Shown here: one piece after another, positions 11,626 through 21,371 of the stretch | Numbering within the stretch: position 1 is the stretch's first letter | Layout of the letters: each line of letters starts with the position of its first letter | NCBI GenBank assembly: GCA_963682025.1 | Contig: OY821521.1 | Span: forward strand, 169,444,665-169,508,664 | Direction: 5' to 3' | Source of the DNA: Cordilura impudica | Taxonomy: Eukaryota; Arthropoda; Insecta; Diptera; Scathophagidae | Length of the DNA stretch: 64,000 nucleotides | Notes under the pieces: model-generated | The model's input: the letters and a program-made list of their open reading frames with translations, nothing else | Told to the model about the DNA's origin: nothing | The model's database searches: none | Position numbers and translations under genes: made by a program

Positions 11626-12060
11626 CTATAGTTTACTCAGATAAAAAAAAAAAAATAAAAATTTCCCTTAGAGAAAGCTTTTGAGTACCTCTCTGAAATT
11701 ATCCTATAACTTTTCAGAAAAATGTCAAGTGATTTCACAACTGAATCCTATGAAATTTCCCAGAAAAATGTATTTCTTATCAAATTCTGTTGAAAAGAGT
11801 TCTCGCCCACGGCAACTGATCAATCAACACCTTCCTGTAGACAAAAGCAAGTTCAATTCTTATATTTTCCCAACACGGTTCAACACCCTTGCCTGATTTA
11901 ATAATTCTTGTTAAACCAAAAGCAAATTTAGGTGTCAGAATTTTCTCTTCCTAAAATGAACGTTTCGTATGCTATTCATGCCAAAAATCCCAAACGCAAT
12001 CTATCCAAATACAGTTGTTATAAAAATTAGAGCCGTTGTCCACGTAGACATATCCGAAGT

Positions 12061-12252
12061 TCAGCAAATCGTACAAATTCGAGGGTTGTCCGTTAGTGAA
12101 TTTTTCCCTAACACATAAGATCTCCCACGTAACCAATTTATACAATCAGATGCCAAAATTACCAATGTCCTATAATCGCACGCATCCGCCGAGTTATTTA
12201 CCCAATGATGGTTTTTCTCTCGCATTGATTTTAATTGTTCCCCGTGTTTCAT
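12061..12252 (-). CDS. Small ORF of unknown nature within the errantivirus
   Basis: 63 residues with an ATG start, moderately charged, Cys/Trp-containing, and no domain I recognise. It may be a relic of the lost gag-pol region or chance. Its only support is its position inside a retroelement. Confidence 0.2.
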   Translation of the reverse strand: MKHGEQLKSMREKNHHWVNNSADACDYRTLVILASDCINWLRGRSYVLGKNSLTDNPRICTIC

Positions 12253-12421
12253 GTAAAGAAAATCTGTAGTTAATCTAAATTGTCATTAGTACCCTATATT
12301 ATAAAAAATTTTTAATTAGTTGCTAAGTTATTATTTATTAATGATTTTATAATTCTCCCTATAATTAGCCCCATACTGCAAAATAATAAATAAAATATTA
12401 TCTCTTTCATGTTTCTCCTTA

Positions 12422-12595
12422 CTATATCCTAATTGGTCCCCGCTTCTTTTTATTCCGTAAGTATTTTTTCCTCGCGAGGCGTTTTATCCTAGTTATTAGA
12501 GTTATCATTTTTCGCAACCTTTCCCTGTCTTCTTCTTCTACAGTATACAGATTTACTATTGTCTCTAGTTCTTCCTCGAGCTCCCGAAAATACAT
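12422..12595 (-). CDS. Small charged ORF within the errantivirus leader/gag zone
   Basis: From the ATG at about 12595 it reads MYFRELEEELETIVNLY and continues with alternating acidic helix-forming residues, then a strongly basic tail (KRLARKKYLRNKKKRG). The acidic-to-basic layout could be a Gag relic or a nucleic-acid-binding peptide, but nothing identifies it. Low confidence that it is expressed. Confidence 0.25.
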   Translation of the reverse strand: MYFRELEEELETIVNLYTVEEEDRERLRKMITLITRIKRLARKKYLRNKKKRGPIRI

Positions 12596-13455
12596 TTCGC
12601 ACAAATAGTATCAAACCGAAAAAATAGGGATCCAAAAAGGGATTATGAGTAAAAGGTCCTCTATGTCTGTCAGTTTAGAATTAATAGTCTAGCGGGAGTA
12701 ACAAATCCAACCAAGCCTAGAAACCAGTTTTTTACATATATTCTCTTCCTTTATTTTATCAAAGGGTTACACACTGTTTCACAATATACCGTGTCACAAA
12801 AAAAAGAAATAATAGAAAGAATTCCTTGCACTTACCCTTGAAGCTCTAATTCAATTCTAGGCAACGTTTTTGTTTTCAATATTATTTTTAGTAATTTTAA
12901 ATTTACGTACTAATTCGCGAAGTACATGTGATATCGGTGGGTAAATGAATCTAAAACGGAAAAAAATTTAGATTTTTATTGATTTTCGTTATTTTTATGT
13001 TACGACTTATTTTTAAAGTCTTTATTAGTGTCTTGGCTCATGATTTTTCCTTCCTGTTTTTCACAACACAATTTCTTATTTATTTTTGTTTTCGCTAACA
13101 ATACTTCCATTTTAATTGCGTTTGTAAAAAATGATTTTTATGTTTTGTCAGCATTTTCTCTGACAATTTTTTATTTGATTTAGGATAAAAATGCCTTTCC
13201 ATTTTCACAATTTCGTATTTTTCTATAATTTTTATTTAAAAAAATGCATTTATATTTTCACAATTTCTTATTATTCGACAAAAAAAATTTTTTTTTTTTT
13301 ATTGAACATATTCCTTATTTAAAAAATATTTTCTTCCTTTTTCTCTAAAATGTAGATTAGATAAATACGCATACAAAGGTCATCCTTACGTTTCCCTGTG
13401 TACATACACTTGCCCATGCAATTGCGCTCATTATTAATTCATTGGGTTTATTAAT

Positions 13456-13719
13456 TTATATCCTTTTAGATGGAGGATCGTGTGGTCCGGTTTCGAGCAG
13501 TAAATACTGACGTACTGAGGCACGATTTGTCTCACCCTGCGAACTTTCCAGCTTAAGCTCATAATTACCAGGCGAAAAGGAAGCATTCGTACCCACTGAG
13601 TAGTGTAGGTTCTTAAGTTTACTACAACTTGTGAGTTCATAATTCGGGCCCCCTTTAGCCTTTTGTAATATCGCCGTTTGGCGAAGGAGCGTTCTGAAGC
13701 AAAGTTTCGCGTTTTTCAT
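13456..13719 (-). CDS. Small ORF in the errantivirus 5' region, unknown
   Basis: 87 residues from a true ATG at 13719. Base composition is visibly less A/T-rich than the flanks (plus-strand CGTGTGGTCCGGTTTCG and similar), which suggests a real coding or structured relic. It overlaps another frame (13434-13640). No family recognised. A gag or spliced-env leader exon is possible but unproven. Confidence 0.25.
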   Translation of the reverse strand: MKNAKLCFRTLLRQTAILQKAKGGPNYELTSCSKLKNLHYSVGTNASFSPGNYELKLESSQGETNRASVRQYLLLETGPHDPPSKRI

Positions 13720-14004
13720 AAGGAATTAGTTTTTATTTTTATTATTGTAGTGACATAAAAATTTTTTACGCACTGGAGGGCCTGGAGTTCAGGATCGCAG
13801 CACGCTGGGACTTATTCAAGTCCCATATTGGTCACTTTTTTATTATTATATAGCAAGAATGTACACTTACCCATCTCCGAGGGGAAATCCGAAGGATACT
13901 TTATCTTATAACGGGATAATTTTAAAATTTCCATAAATTCACTTTTTGTAGCAATTTTCCATTGCAAATAACAATTCGATTTCGTATTTTTTTCAACTTT
14001 CATT

Positions 14005-14450
14005 TTTAAATTATCTCAAACAAAATATTTTTCATTTTCTTTTTTATTTGGTTTAATGCTTTCTCAATTTTCCAAATAATTAACTAATTTTTTCAAATTC
14101 TTAATTTCTCAAAAAAAAATTCAAAAGAAAATTTCACTTTTATATTATCTTAAACAAAATATTTTTCATTTTCTTTTCATTTGGTTTAATGCTTTTTCAA
14201 TCAACTAATTTTTTCTTAATTTCTCAGAAAAAAAAAATTTCAAAGGAAACCTTTTATAAAAAAAAAAAATTTTTTTAAATTAATTTAGTTTTTATTTTTA
14301 TTATTTTGGCATGAAAGGACACTTTAATTTTTTCCTTTTTAATTTTTCACATTTTCATTCTTAACATTCAAAAAAAAAATTTTTTTAATTCTAAAAGGAC
14401 ACTTTTTATTTTTTAACTTTTATTCTTAACATTTAAAAAAAAAATTTTTT
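14005..14450 (-). repeat. Two sets of tandem repeats in the errantivirus leader
   Basis: A unit of about 130 bp (ACAAAATATTTTTCATTTTC..TTTGGTTTAATGCTTT) occurs at about 14018 and 14153. A second unit of about 80 bp (AAAGGACACTTT..TTCTTAACATT) occurs at about 14315 and 14394. In gypsy the equivalent 5' untranslated zone holds the Su(Hw) insulator repeats (established knowledge); I do not see that TGCATA-type motif repeated here. Confidence 0.75.
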
Positions 14451-14515
14451 TTTTTTCAAGTCATGAGCCAAGCACTTAAGGATCCGGCACATCCTTTTTG
14501 TCTCGCGACTGGCCG

Positions 14516-14533
14516 GTCCCTGCTCGGGCGCCA
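14516..14533 (-). promoter_or_regulatory. Primer-binding site, tRNA-Lys type
   Basis: On the minus strand the sequence just inside the 5' LTR reads GGCGCCCGAGCAGGGAC, complementary to the 3' end of a tRNA-Lys (tail TCGGGCGCCA) with about one mismatch to the Lys-UUU tRNA as I remember it. The LTR's last T overlaps it, as in gypsy-class elements. Confidence 0.85.
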
Positions 14534-15037
14534 GTTAAGCGCGTCCTTGCGCGCACGTAAAAAAAATACTTCAGTTGGGCCACCCATGGGGCCCAACTCA
14601 CCTTTTCAATTAAAAACCGCACTTTTAGTTTTTTGACAATTAGATTTATTTTTGCGTCCCGTACGCTGTCTAGAATTGAACTAACCCATTACCTGCATTT
14701 GCAGGTTAATTTAAATAAAAATAAAATTACAATTTTGCTTACTATAGCTTAAACTAATGGGAACCACAACATACTGTGATTGCCCAATAATTTGCGTGTG
14801 CAAATATTTGCTTAGCCTAGCTTAAATTAATGAGAACAATAACTTCGTTTTGTTCCCATGATTTCCCAATATAAAGAATGCAGGTGTCATGTTACACTCG
14901 TGCCATCGTGATATGTCGTAGACAGAATGGTAGTGCGCGGGGTGTTAACAGCAACACGCGCTGTCCATGGTATTTGCTGAGTCGACGACAGAATGTTGTT
15001 TTTAAAAAAGGTATTGGGAATATGCGATGTGTTAACT
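14533..15037 (-). repeat. 5' LTR of the errantivirus
   Basis: 505 bp, partner of the LTR at 6995-7500, with only two differences. Same AGTTAA..TTAACT ends. It carries the promoter and the RNA start and polyadenylation signals by analogy; I did not locate them precisely. Confidence 0.95.
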
Positions 15038-15041
15038 TATA
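15038..15041. repeat. Target-site duplication TATA (right)
   Basis: Matches 6991-6994. Confidence 0.9.
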
Positions 15042-15600
15042 TGTTGTCAAAAAAAGTAAGTAATCTTAAAAGAATAAATTTTTTTAAAGTTCCTTTTTTA
15101 AAAAAAGTACAGATTCATAAAAAAGTAAAGTTTCATAAAAAATAAGTTTTCTTGAGATAAGCCCCTTAGTTAAAAGTACCTTTTTTTTAATAAGCAATTT
15201 TTTTTAAATGTACCTTCTACCAAAAAATTACTTTTTTATTAAAAAGTATATTTTTTTAAAAAAGGATCTCTTCGTTTTCTTAAGAAAGAAAATTCTCTTA
15301 AAAACTAGCTTTTCATAAATAAGCATATTTTCCAAAAAAAAATTTTTTCCTGAAAAAGCTAAATTTTCTCTAAAAGTACATTTTCTCAACAAAAAAATAT
15401 CTGTTCTGACTATTTTTTTTTTTTAAAAAAAAGTATTTTTTCCCAAAAATTACTTTCTCCTATAAATGTACGTGTTCTTAAAATAGTATCTTTTTTCTTA
15501 AAAAAATTAACTTGTTTAAGAAAAGTACGTCTCATAAAAAAGGACCTTTTTACCCTTTCTTAAAAAATTACCTCTTTTTAAAAAAATTTTTCCATAAAAT
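15042..15600 (+). repeat. 18-mer array, segment right of the errantivirus
   Basis: Continues the interrupted array and contains a diverged second copy of the 6600-6990 stretch. Units are degenerate, with many AAAAAGTA and CTTTTCTTA cores. Confidence 0.75.
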
Positions 15601-16030
15601 TTGCGGGCGACTTAAGCGTCTTAAAAATACCTAGTTTGTGTATATGCTTCCATCTATGTATGTGTATATTGTATATACATGTACATATGTATGTATCTGT
15701 CTTTGCCTTACAGTAATGTTGGTTAAAATAAATAGTATGCAGGCAAATTAAGCAGCATATGTTACAACAACTAAATGTAATATTTATTCTCAGCAAAAGT
15801 GTGTATGTATTGCAATACATATATATATATATGTAGGTATGTTTACATTTATAAATGACAAATGCAAAAGGAAAATTATAAATTCATGCAGAAAAATTAC
15901 ATGCTGAGAACAGACGGTGTAAAATTCTAAATTTATACGAACAGTAATCGAAATTTTAATAGATGCTTACAGTTTTTGAGAATTTAGGACTAAAATGAGT
16001 GAATATTTATTTCCAACAATATAAAAGCGA
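15601..16030. other. A/T-rich spacer with TATG/TA microsatellites
   Basis: Contains GTATATACATGTACATATGT-like alternating repeats and a TA run near 15818-15832. No gene seen. Confidence 0.6.
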
Positions 16031-16827
16031 AACAAGTAAGAAAATTATAGTCGGTCTAGACCGACTATACGATACCCTATACCATGGGTTTATAGACCCT
16101 ATCTCTTAGGCCCAACTAACTGGACATAGAAAATAAGCAAAAACCAAATTTGAGTGGGATTTTTATTAATTTTTTTGGCTGCAGATATGAAAAAGTTCAT
16201 ATTAGATGCTATATCTATATAGGGACTTGGTCCAAAAATGGACCGATCCTGATCATGTTTGGTAAAGTCTCTTGTATTTTGCAAAAATATATACAAACAA
16301 AATTTGAGAAGAATCAGTGCAATATTTTTGTTTTTTAATAGATTTAAGTGAAGATCGGGAAGCAGCTCTATATGGGATCAAAGGGATCACTTTTGGACTA
16401 CTCATTAATGGATGTAATGAACGTATACAAACCCAATTTGAGTAAGATCTATATGACAATTTGGATCTTATGGCAATTTATGTCGATTTCATATGGGTAA
16501 TTTGTATGGGGGCTAGGTCTGAACATGGACCGATTCTCACCAATTTCAGTAGCGTTCATGCCATGGCCGATAAAAGCTTACGTACCAAATTTCATCAAAA
16601 TACAGTCATATTTGCGACCTGCAGTTTGATTACAAGCTTTACATGGACACACAGACGGACGGACGGACGGACGGACGGACGGACGGACGGACATTGTTAA
16701 ATCAACTCAGAAAGTGATTCTGATTCGATCGGTATAATTAAAGATGGGTCTAGGTCAAATATTTTTGGTTGTTACAAACAGCAGCACAAAGTCATTATAC
16801 CCAAACCACATAGTGGTATAGGGTATA
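16031..16827 (-). mobile_element. HINE-A copy 1, full length
   Basis: Reference copy of the family. Left end AACAAGTAAG, then a perfect 22-bp palindrome at 16047-16068 (core GGTCTAGACC); right end ACCAC-ATA-GTGGT hairpin plus TATAGGGTATA. ATACCCTATACCA occurs inverted near both ends. An imperfect GGAC tetranucleotide run lies at about 16652-16692. No transposase or Rep is encoded; ORFs of 60-80 codons occur on both strands of most copies only because the copies are alike. End structure and the GTCY microsatellite fit DINE-1/mini-me-type Helentron relatives. Strand is given with the palindromic hairpin plus CTTACTTGTT as the 3' end. Confidence 0.8.
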
Positions 16828-17104
16828 AAAATACCTCAAATACGAAATAAAGTAATTTTCGTTAATATTTCAAGTTTCTCTAAGGTAAAGAAATATTTTT
16901 TAATGAAAATCGTAAATTAATACCAAAATGCAAAAAACTATTAATGCGTCTTTTTGAATTTCGCTAACTGCATGTCTTACAATTAAACTAATTAAATAAT
17001 ATTTATTTAAGCAACATTTCAACTAGGAAAGGGTTGGCACAAGTGATTCTCAGGAATATTTGAAATATATATTTTTAATGGATACAAATTATACGAAACA
17101 ATTA
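16828..17104. other. A/T-rich spacer, nothing recognised
   Basis: Non-coding sequence between HINE-A copy 1 and the duplicated block; no motif seen. Confidence 0.5.
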
Positions 17105-17635
17105 ATTATAAAGTGCTTAATCTTTTAACAAATATAAGTATGAGTAAAAAGTTTCTGCTAGAATTTTCTTGCATTTTGTTCGAACTTTAAAAGAAATCCA
17201 TCAACATGTCTTTTGTTTTATAATTGCTTTTAAAGTAGCCACACCAATTTTTAATTTTGCTTTTTTGATTTATGACTTTTTCCAACAATTATCTCTAATG
17301 ATGCACCTGAAATTACTCTGTTGTGTAGAGTATAGTTTATGATGATGACTACTTTTACCCCATCATAATTATCGGTAGGATTTTAAACAACCCGCTTCAA
17401 ACCTTAATGATCAACTTTTTCTTTTACTCTTTGCATTTTTGTTTTCTTTTAAAAGTGACCAGGTTGTTGCCCACAACCAATCACAATATTTACCTGTGTC
17501 TCCTAGACAAACTAAAAGTCATTAATTATGAAATTTAAAACAAAGAAAACTTTTCATCTTAAAAAGCAAATGCACAAACACAAACAAAATTCTCTTAAAT
17601 CAAATTAAATTAAATAAAAACGTATTAAGCGACTT
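17105..17635 (+). repeat. Duplicated non-coding block X, copy 1
   Basis: A stretch of about 530 bp that reappears at 20055-20590 with the same order of landmarks (GTAGCCACACCAATTTTTAA, TTATCTCTAATGATGCACCTG, CCTTAATGATCAAC, CAAACTAAAAGTCATTAAT). Each copy is followed by 18-mer array. No ORF is shared. Interpreted as an old segmental duplication or an unrecognised transposon body. Confidence 0.8.
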
Positions 17636-18240
17636 TTTATAAAAAAAAGTACATATCCTTAAAATGCCATTTCCTAAAAAGTACCTTTTCTTAAAGAAAA
17701 TTTTTATAAAAAAAAACTTTTTGTTAAAAAAAAACAAATCTTCTCCAAAAAGTACCTTTTCTTGAAAAAGTAGCTTTTCTTGAAAAAGTAGCTTTTCTTG
17801 AAAAAGTAGCTTTTCTTGAAAAAGCATTTTTTCTTAAAAAAGTAGATTTTTCTTAAAAAGTAGTTTTTCTTTAAAAAGTACCTTTTATTTAAAAAAAAAT
17901 TGTACCTTTTTTTAAAAAAGTACATTTTCTTTAAAAAGTACCTTTTCCTAAAATAGTGTTATTTCATAAAAAGCACGTTTTGTTAAAAAATTTCCTTTCT
18001 CAAAGGAGTACATTTTCCTAAAAAAATATACAATTTCTTTAAGAGTACATTTTCTGAAAAAGTAAATTTTCTTAAAAAGTACCTTTTTTAGAAAGCACCT
18101 TTTCTTCAAAAAGTAGCTTTTATGAAAAAAGTACCCTTTCTTAAAACAGTTCCTTTTCTCAGAAAGTTTATACCTTTCTTAAAAAAGTGTATTTTCTGAA
18201 TAAAGTACCATTCCTTAGAATAGTGCATTTGCTAAAAAAT
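17636..18240 (+). repeat. 18-mer array
   Basis: At 17750-17830 the unit CTTGAAAAAGTAGCTTTT repeats with almost no change; elsewhere the units are looser. Confidence 0.85.
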
Positions 18241-18500
18241 CTATTAATATGAATTAATATTATAAAACTTTCAAACGAAAAAAATTATGGTGGCAAAACA
18301 TTTTGAGGTAAAAAATAATTTGAAATGTTAAATTTTTTAGTTCAACACTGTTAATTTCAAAAGAAATCAGGATCAGACTATCTTAAAACTAACATATTTT
18401 TGGGTGAGAAACATTTAAGATGATAAGAAAATTGACGTAATAATCGTTAAGAAATTATATTTACTACAAAATATAAAATTTTTATTAAAAGAAAGTATCC
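18241..18500. other. A/T-rich gap in the 18-mer array
   Basis: No unit structure, no gene. Confidence 0.45.
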
Positions 18501-18963
18501 CCACTTTTCTCCAAAATATCTTGTTCCTAGAAAAAAAACAATTTCCAAAAAATACCTTTTATGAAAAAGACCGGTATCTTTTAAAAGTAGAACTTCTTAA
18601 AACGTACCTTTTCTTGAAGTGTAACTGTTTTTAAAAAAGTACCCTTTTATTAAAAAAGTACCTTCTTACTTAAAAAACTACCTTTTGTATTATAAAAGTA
18701 CCTTTAAAAAATTTTTTTTCCTTAAAAAAGGTTCCTTTCCTTAAAAAGGTTCCTTTTCTAAAAAAGGATCGTTTTCCTAAAAATATACCTTTTCTTAATC
18801 AAGTACTTTTTTCTTAACAAAGCTCCTTTTCTTAAAAAAGTTCTATCTCTAAAAAAGTCCAATTTCTTAAAAAATGTACATTAGACCGTAAGGAAACTCC
18901 TTTTACAACAAAAAGTACCCTTTATCAAAATATAACCTTTTCTTGAAAAATAAACTATTCTTA
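18501..18963 (+). repeat. 18-mer array
   Basis: Degenerate units (AAAAAAGTACCTTTTATT, AAAAAGGTTCCTTTTCTT), ended by the HINE-A copy 2 insertion. Confidence 0.75.
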
Positions 18964-19746
18964 AACAAGTAAGCAAATTATAATCGGTCTAGCCCGACTA
19001 TACGATACCCTATACCATGGTTAAGAGACACTATCTCTTCGGTCCAACTAAGTGGATATAGCAAATAAGCATAAACCAAATTTGAGTGGCATTTTTATTA
19101 ATTTTTTTCGCTGCAGATATGAAAAAGTTCATATCGGATATTATATTTATATGGGGACTAGGTCGAAAAATGGACCGATCCTGGCCATATTTGGTAAATT
19201 TACTTATGCTTTGAAAAAATATATACAAACCAAATTTGAAAAAAATCTGTGAAATATTTTTGTTTTTTGATAGATTTAAGTGAAGATCGGGAAGCAGCTC
19301 TATATGGGCCTATGACTACGAATTTTCCTATAGGGAGTATTTTTGAACTGCTGATTAATGGGTGTAATAAACAATACAAACCCAATTTGACTGAGATCTA
19401 TATGATAATTTGGAACTTATGGCAATTTATGTCGATTTCATAGAGGTCATTTGTATGGGGGCTAGGTCTGAACATGGACCGCCAATTTCAACAGCGTTCA
19501 TCCCATGGCCGACGGAAGCTTATATATCAAATTTCATCAAAATATATTCATATTTGCGATCTGTAGTTTGATTACAAGCTTTACATGGACACACAGACGG
19601 ACGGAGGGACGGACGGACATTGCTATTTCGACTCAAAAAGTGATTCTGAGTCGATCGGTATAATTAAAGATGGGTTTAGGACGAATATTTTTGGTTGTTA
19701 CAAACAGCAGCACAAAGTCATTATACCCAAACCACATAGGGTATAA
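18964..19746 (-). mobile_element. HINE-A copy 2
   Basis: AACAAGTAAGCAAATTATAATCGG left end with an imperfect hairpin (GGTCTAGCCCGAC); right end ACCACATAGGGTATA, where the GTGGT arm of the terminal hairpin is lost. Short GGAC microsatellite at about 19597-19618. Sits within the 18-mer array. Confidence 0.8.
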
Positions 19747-20054
19747 AAAGTAAATATTTACTATACACTAAAAAGTACTTTTTCGTAAAAAAAAATACAT
19801 TTTTCGAAAAACTACTCTTTTTGAAGAACTTTTTCTTATAAAAGGCACCCAAACTTAAAAGAGCAGCTTTTTTTTAAAAGGGAAATTCTTGAATAAACTT
19901 ACATTTACTTAAATAGTATATTTTCTTAAAATATCACATTTTCTTAAAAAAAGTACTTTCTGTCAAATTAAAATACATTTTTTTACATAAATACCTTGTC
20001 TCACAAACGTACCTTTCTATAAAAAGGTACCTTTTCTTAAAAACAATTTTTTAA
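19747..20054 (+). repeat. 18-mer array
   Basis: Continuation of the array after HINE-A copy 2; loose units. Confidence 0.65.
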
Positions 20055-20590
20055 TCACATATATAGTGCTTAGTCTATTAACAAATACAGGTATGAGTAT
20101 AAAGTTCCTGTTAGAATTTTTTTAATTTTGTTTGCATTTAAAAAAAACATCTCTTTTGTTTTATGATTGCTTTTAAAGTAGCCACACCAATTTTTAATTA
20201 TTGTTGTTTATGATTGATGACTTTTTAAAAGAAAAACATTATTCCAACAATTATCTTTAATGATGCACCTGCAATTACTCTGTTGTGTTGCTAAAATTTT
20301 ACGATGATGACTACTTTTACTTCATCATAATTACCGGTAGGATTTTTAACAACCTGCTTCGAACCTTAATGATCAACACTTTCTTTTAGTGTTTGCATTT
20401 CTATTTTTGTATTTTTATTTTCTTTTAAAAATGACCAAGTTGTTGCCCGCAACTAATCGCAATATTTACATGTGTCTCTTAGACAAACTAAAAGTCATTA
20501 ATTATGAAATTATGATAAAAGACAGAAAAGTTTTCAGCTTAAAAAGCAAATGAATAATATACAAACAAAATTGACTGAAATTAAAAAACG
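20055..20590 (+). repeat. Duplicated non-coding block X, copy 2
   Basis: Partner of 17105-17635, differing by scattered substitutions and small indels. Followed by a short 18-mer array remnant to about 20690. Confidence 0.8.
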
Positions 20591-20699
20591 CCTTTTTATA
20601 GAACAGTACATTTTCTTAAATTGAATTTTTCCTAAAAAGTACCTTTTCTTTAAAATATTTTCTTAAGTAAAGTACCAAAAGCAAAGTAAAGTATCAAAA

Positions 20700-20945
20700 T
20701 CTCAGCTAGATCTAAACAACAAGCTGAGACTACATAAGGTCATACATAAACCAGTGCGTACTTATTGTATCCAGTTACGGGATACAGCTAATAATTCAAA
20801 CATCGATATATGTATTTGAAAGATACCAATCAAAAATACTAAGGCAAATCAATAAAGCGCCATGGTATATTACTAACAAATCCATCACAAATGATCTTAA
20901 TATATCATCAGTTCGAAATAAAATTTCTAACCATAATTGTATTGT
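20700..20945 (+). pseudogene. LINE C-terminal fragment (jockey-like)
   Basis: Plus-strand translation gives QLDLNNKLRLHKVIHKPV and RTYCIQLRDTANNSNIDI, then after a frame change KAPWYITNKSITNDLNISSV. This order (joint with K/R-RLH, a Y-IQLW-like box, then APWYVTN-like) is characteristic of the region after the RT in jockey-group LINEs. Both ends are lost and stops and frameshifts interrupt it. Only about 80 residues survive. Confidence 0.65.
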
Positions 20946-20962
20946 TTTTTTTTTATTTTTAG

Positions 20963-21371
20963 GTATTTTTGTTGGACCCTAAATCCGCCAAATCATGCTT
21001 GATTAAAAATTTAGAATGAAATTAAATATGGAAAAAGAGCTTTATTAGTTTATGTGAAAATCTTTTGGGAAGTAAAAAAAGTGAAAATTATATTGATGTA
21101 GTAAATGAATTTCTTGAGGCTTATGCAGAAATGGGATGCATAATGCCCATAAAAATTCATTTTCTTCATGCACATTTAGATTTTTTTTCCAGAAAACCTA
21201 GGAAAATTAAGTGATGAGCATGGCGAACGATTTCACTATGACATTTTGGATATCGAAAGACGTTTCGAAGGAAAAAGCCAAGTAAGAATGATTTCAAATT
21301 ACTGCTGGTCACTTAAGCGAGAAACAGACGACTTGATGTACAAGCGTAAGAGGTCTAGCAAACACTTTTAA
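20963..21371 (+). pseudogene. Fragment of a conserved arthropod mobile-element-associated protein
   Basis: After a TTTTTATTTTTAG acceptor-like stretch, the plus strand reads FVGP, then, with stops, a Leu/Asn-rich piece, then ENYIDVVNEFLEAYAEMGC, MPIKIHFLHAHLDFFPENLG (one frame change near 21190), SDEHGERFHYDILDIERRFE and SNYCWSLKRETDD, ending at a TAA at 21369-21371. I recognise the HFLHxHLDFFPxNLG..SDEHGERFHxD..YCW arrangement as a protein end found many times in insect and hydra genomes, usually uncharacterised and repeat-associated. Its function is not known to me. The copy is broken by several stops, so it is a relic. Confidence 0.6.

Larger units (their letters stand above)
11626..14515 (-). 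other. Internal 5' region of the errantivirus: gag, protease and RT palm not recognisable
   Basis: About 2.9 kb of A/T-rich DNA between the pol fragment and the primer site. I searched the minus strand for a zinc knuckle, a D-S/T-G protease motif or RT boxes and saw none. Several short ATG ORFs exist (separate entries) without recognisable homology. Either gag/pro/RT were replaced by unrelated DNA or they have decayed strongly; the near-identical LTRs argue that this happened before insertion. Confidence 0.7.
6995..15037 (-). mobile_element. Errantivirus-like LTR retrotransposon (Ty3/gypsy class), env-bearing, internally defective
   Basis: An 8,043-bp element on the minus strand: 5' LTR (right), tRNA-Lys-type primer site, about 2.9 kb of A/T-rich internal DNA with no recognisable gag, protease or RT palm, an RNase H fragment, an integrase, an intact envelope ORF, a polypurine tract and the 3' LTR (left). 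The LTRs start AGTTAA and end TTAACT and are flanked by TATA. They differ by one base and one A-run length in about 505 bp, so the insertion is recent. Because the internal losses are large while the LTRs are nearly identical, I infer the copy was already defective when it inserted, with gag and RT supplied by a complete relative. It sits within the 18-mer array. This is an old-style endogenous insect retrovirus; only its structure is described here. Confidence 0.93.

Noticed and set aside
16099..16296. 60-90 codon ORFs that recur in many HINE-A copies (MYIFLQNTRDFTKHDQDRS type and the opposing MSGIFINFFGCRYEK type)
   Set aside because: They recur because the element copies are similar. Both strands are open in the same place, and indels in other copies break them without pattern. 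No domain. A dN/dS test on the family would settle it.
16652..16692. GGAC tetranucleotide runs as independent microsatellites
   Set aside because: They occur at a fixed internal place in most HINE-A copies, so they belong to that element.
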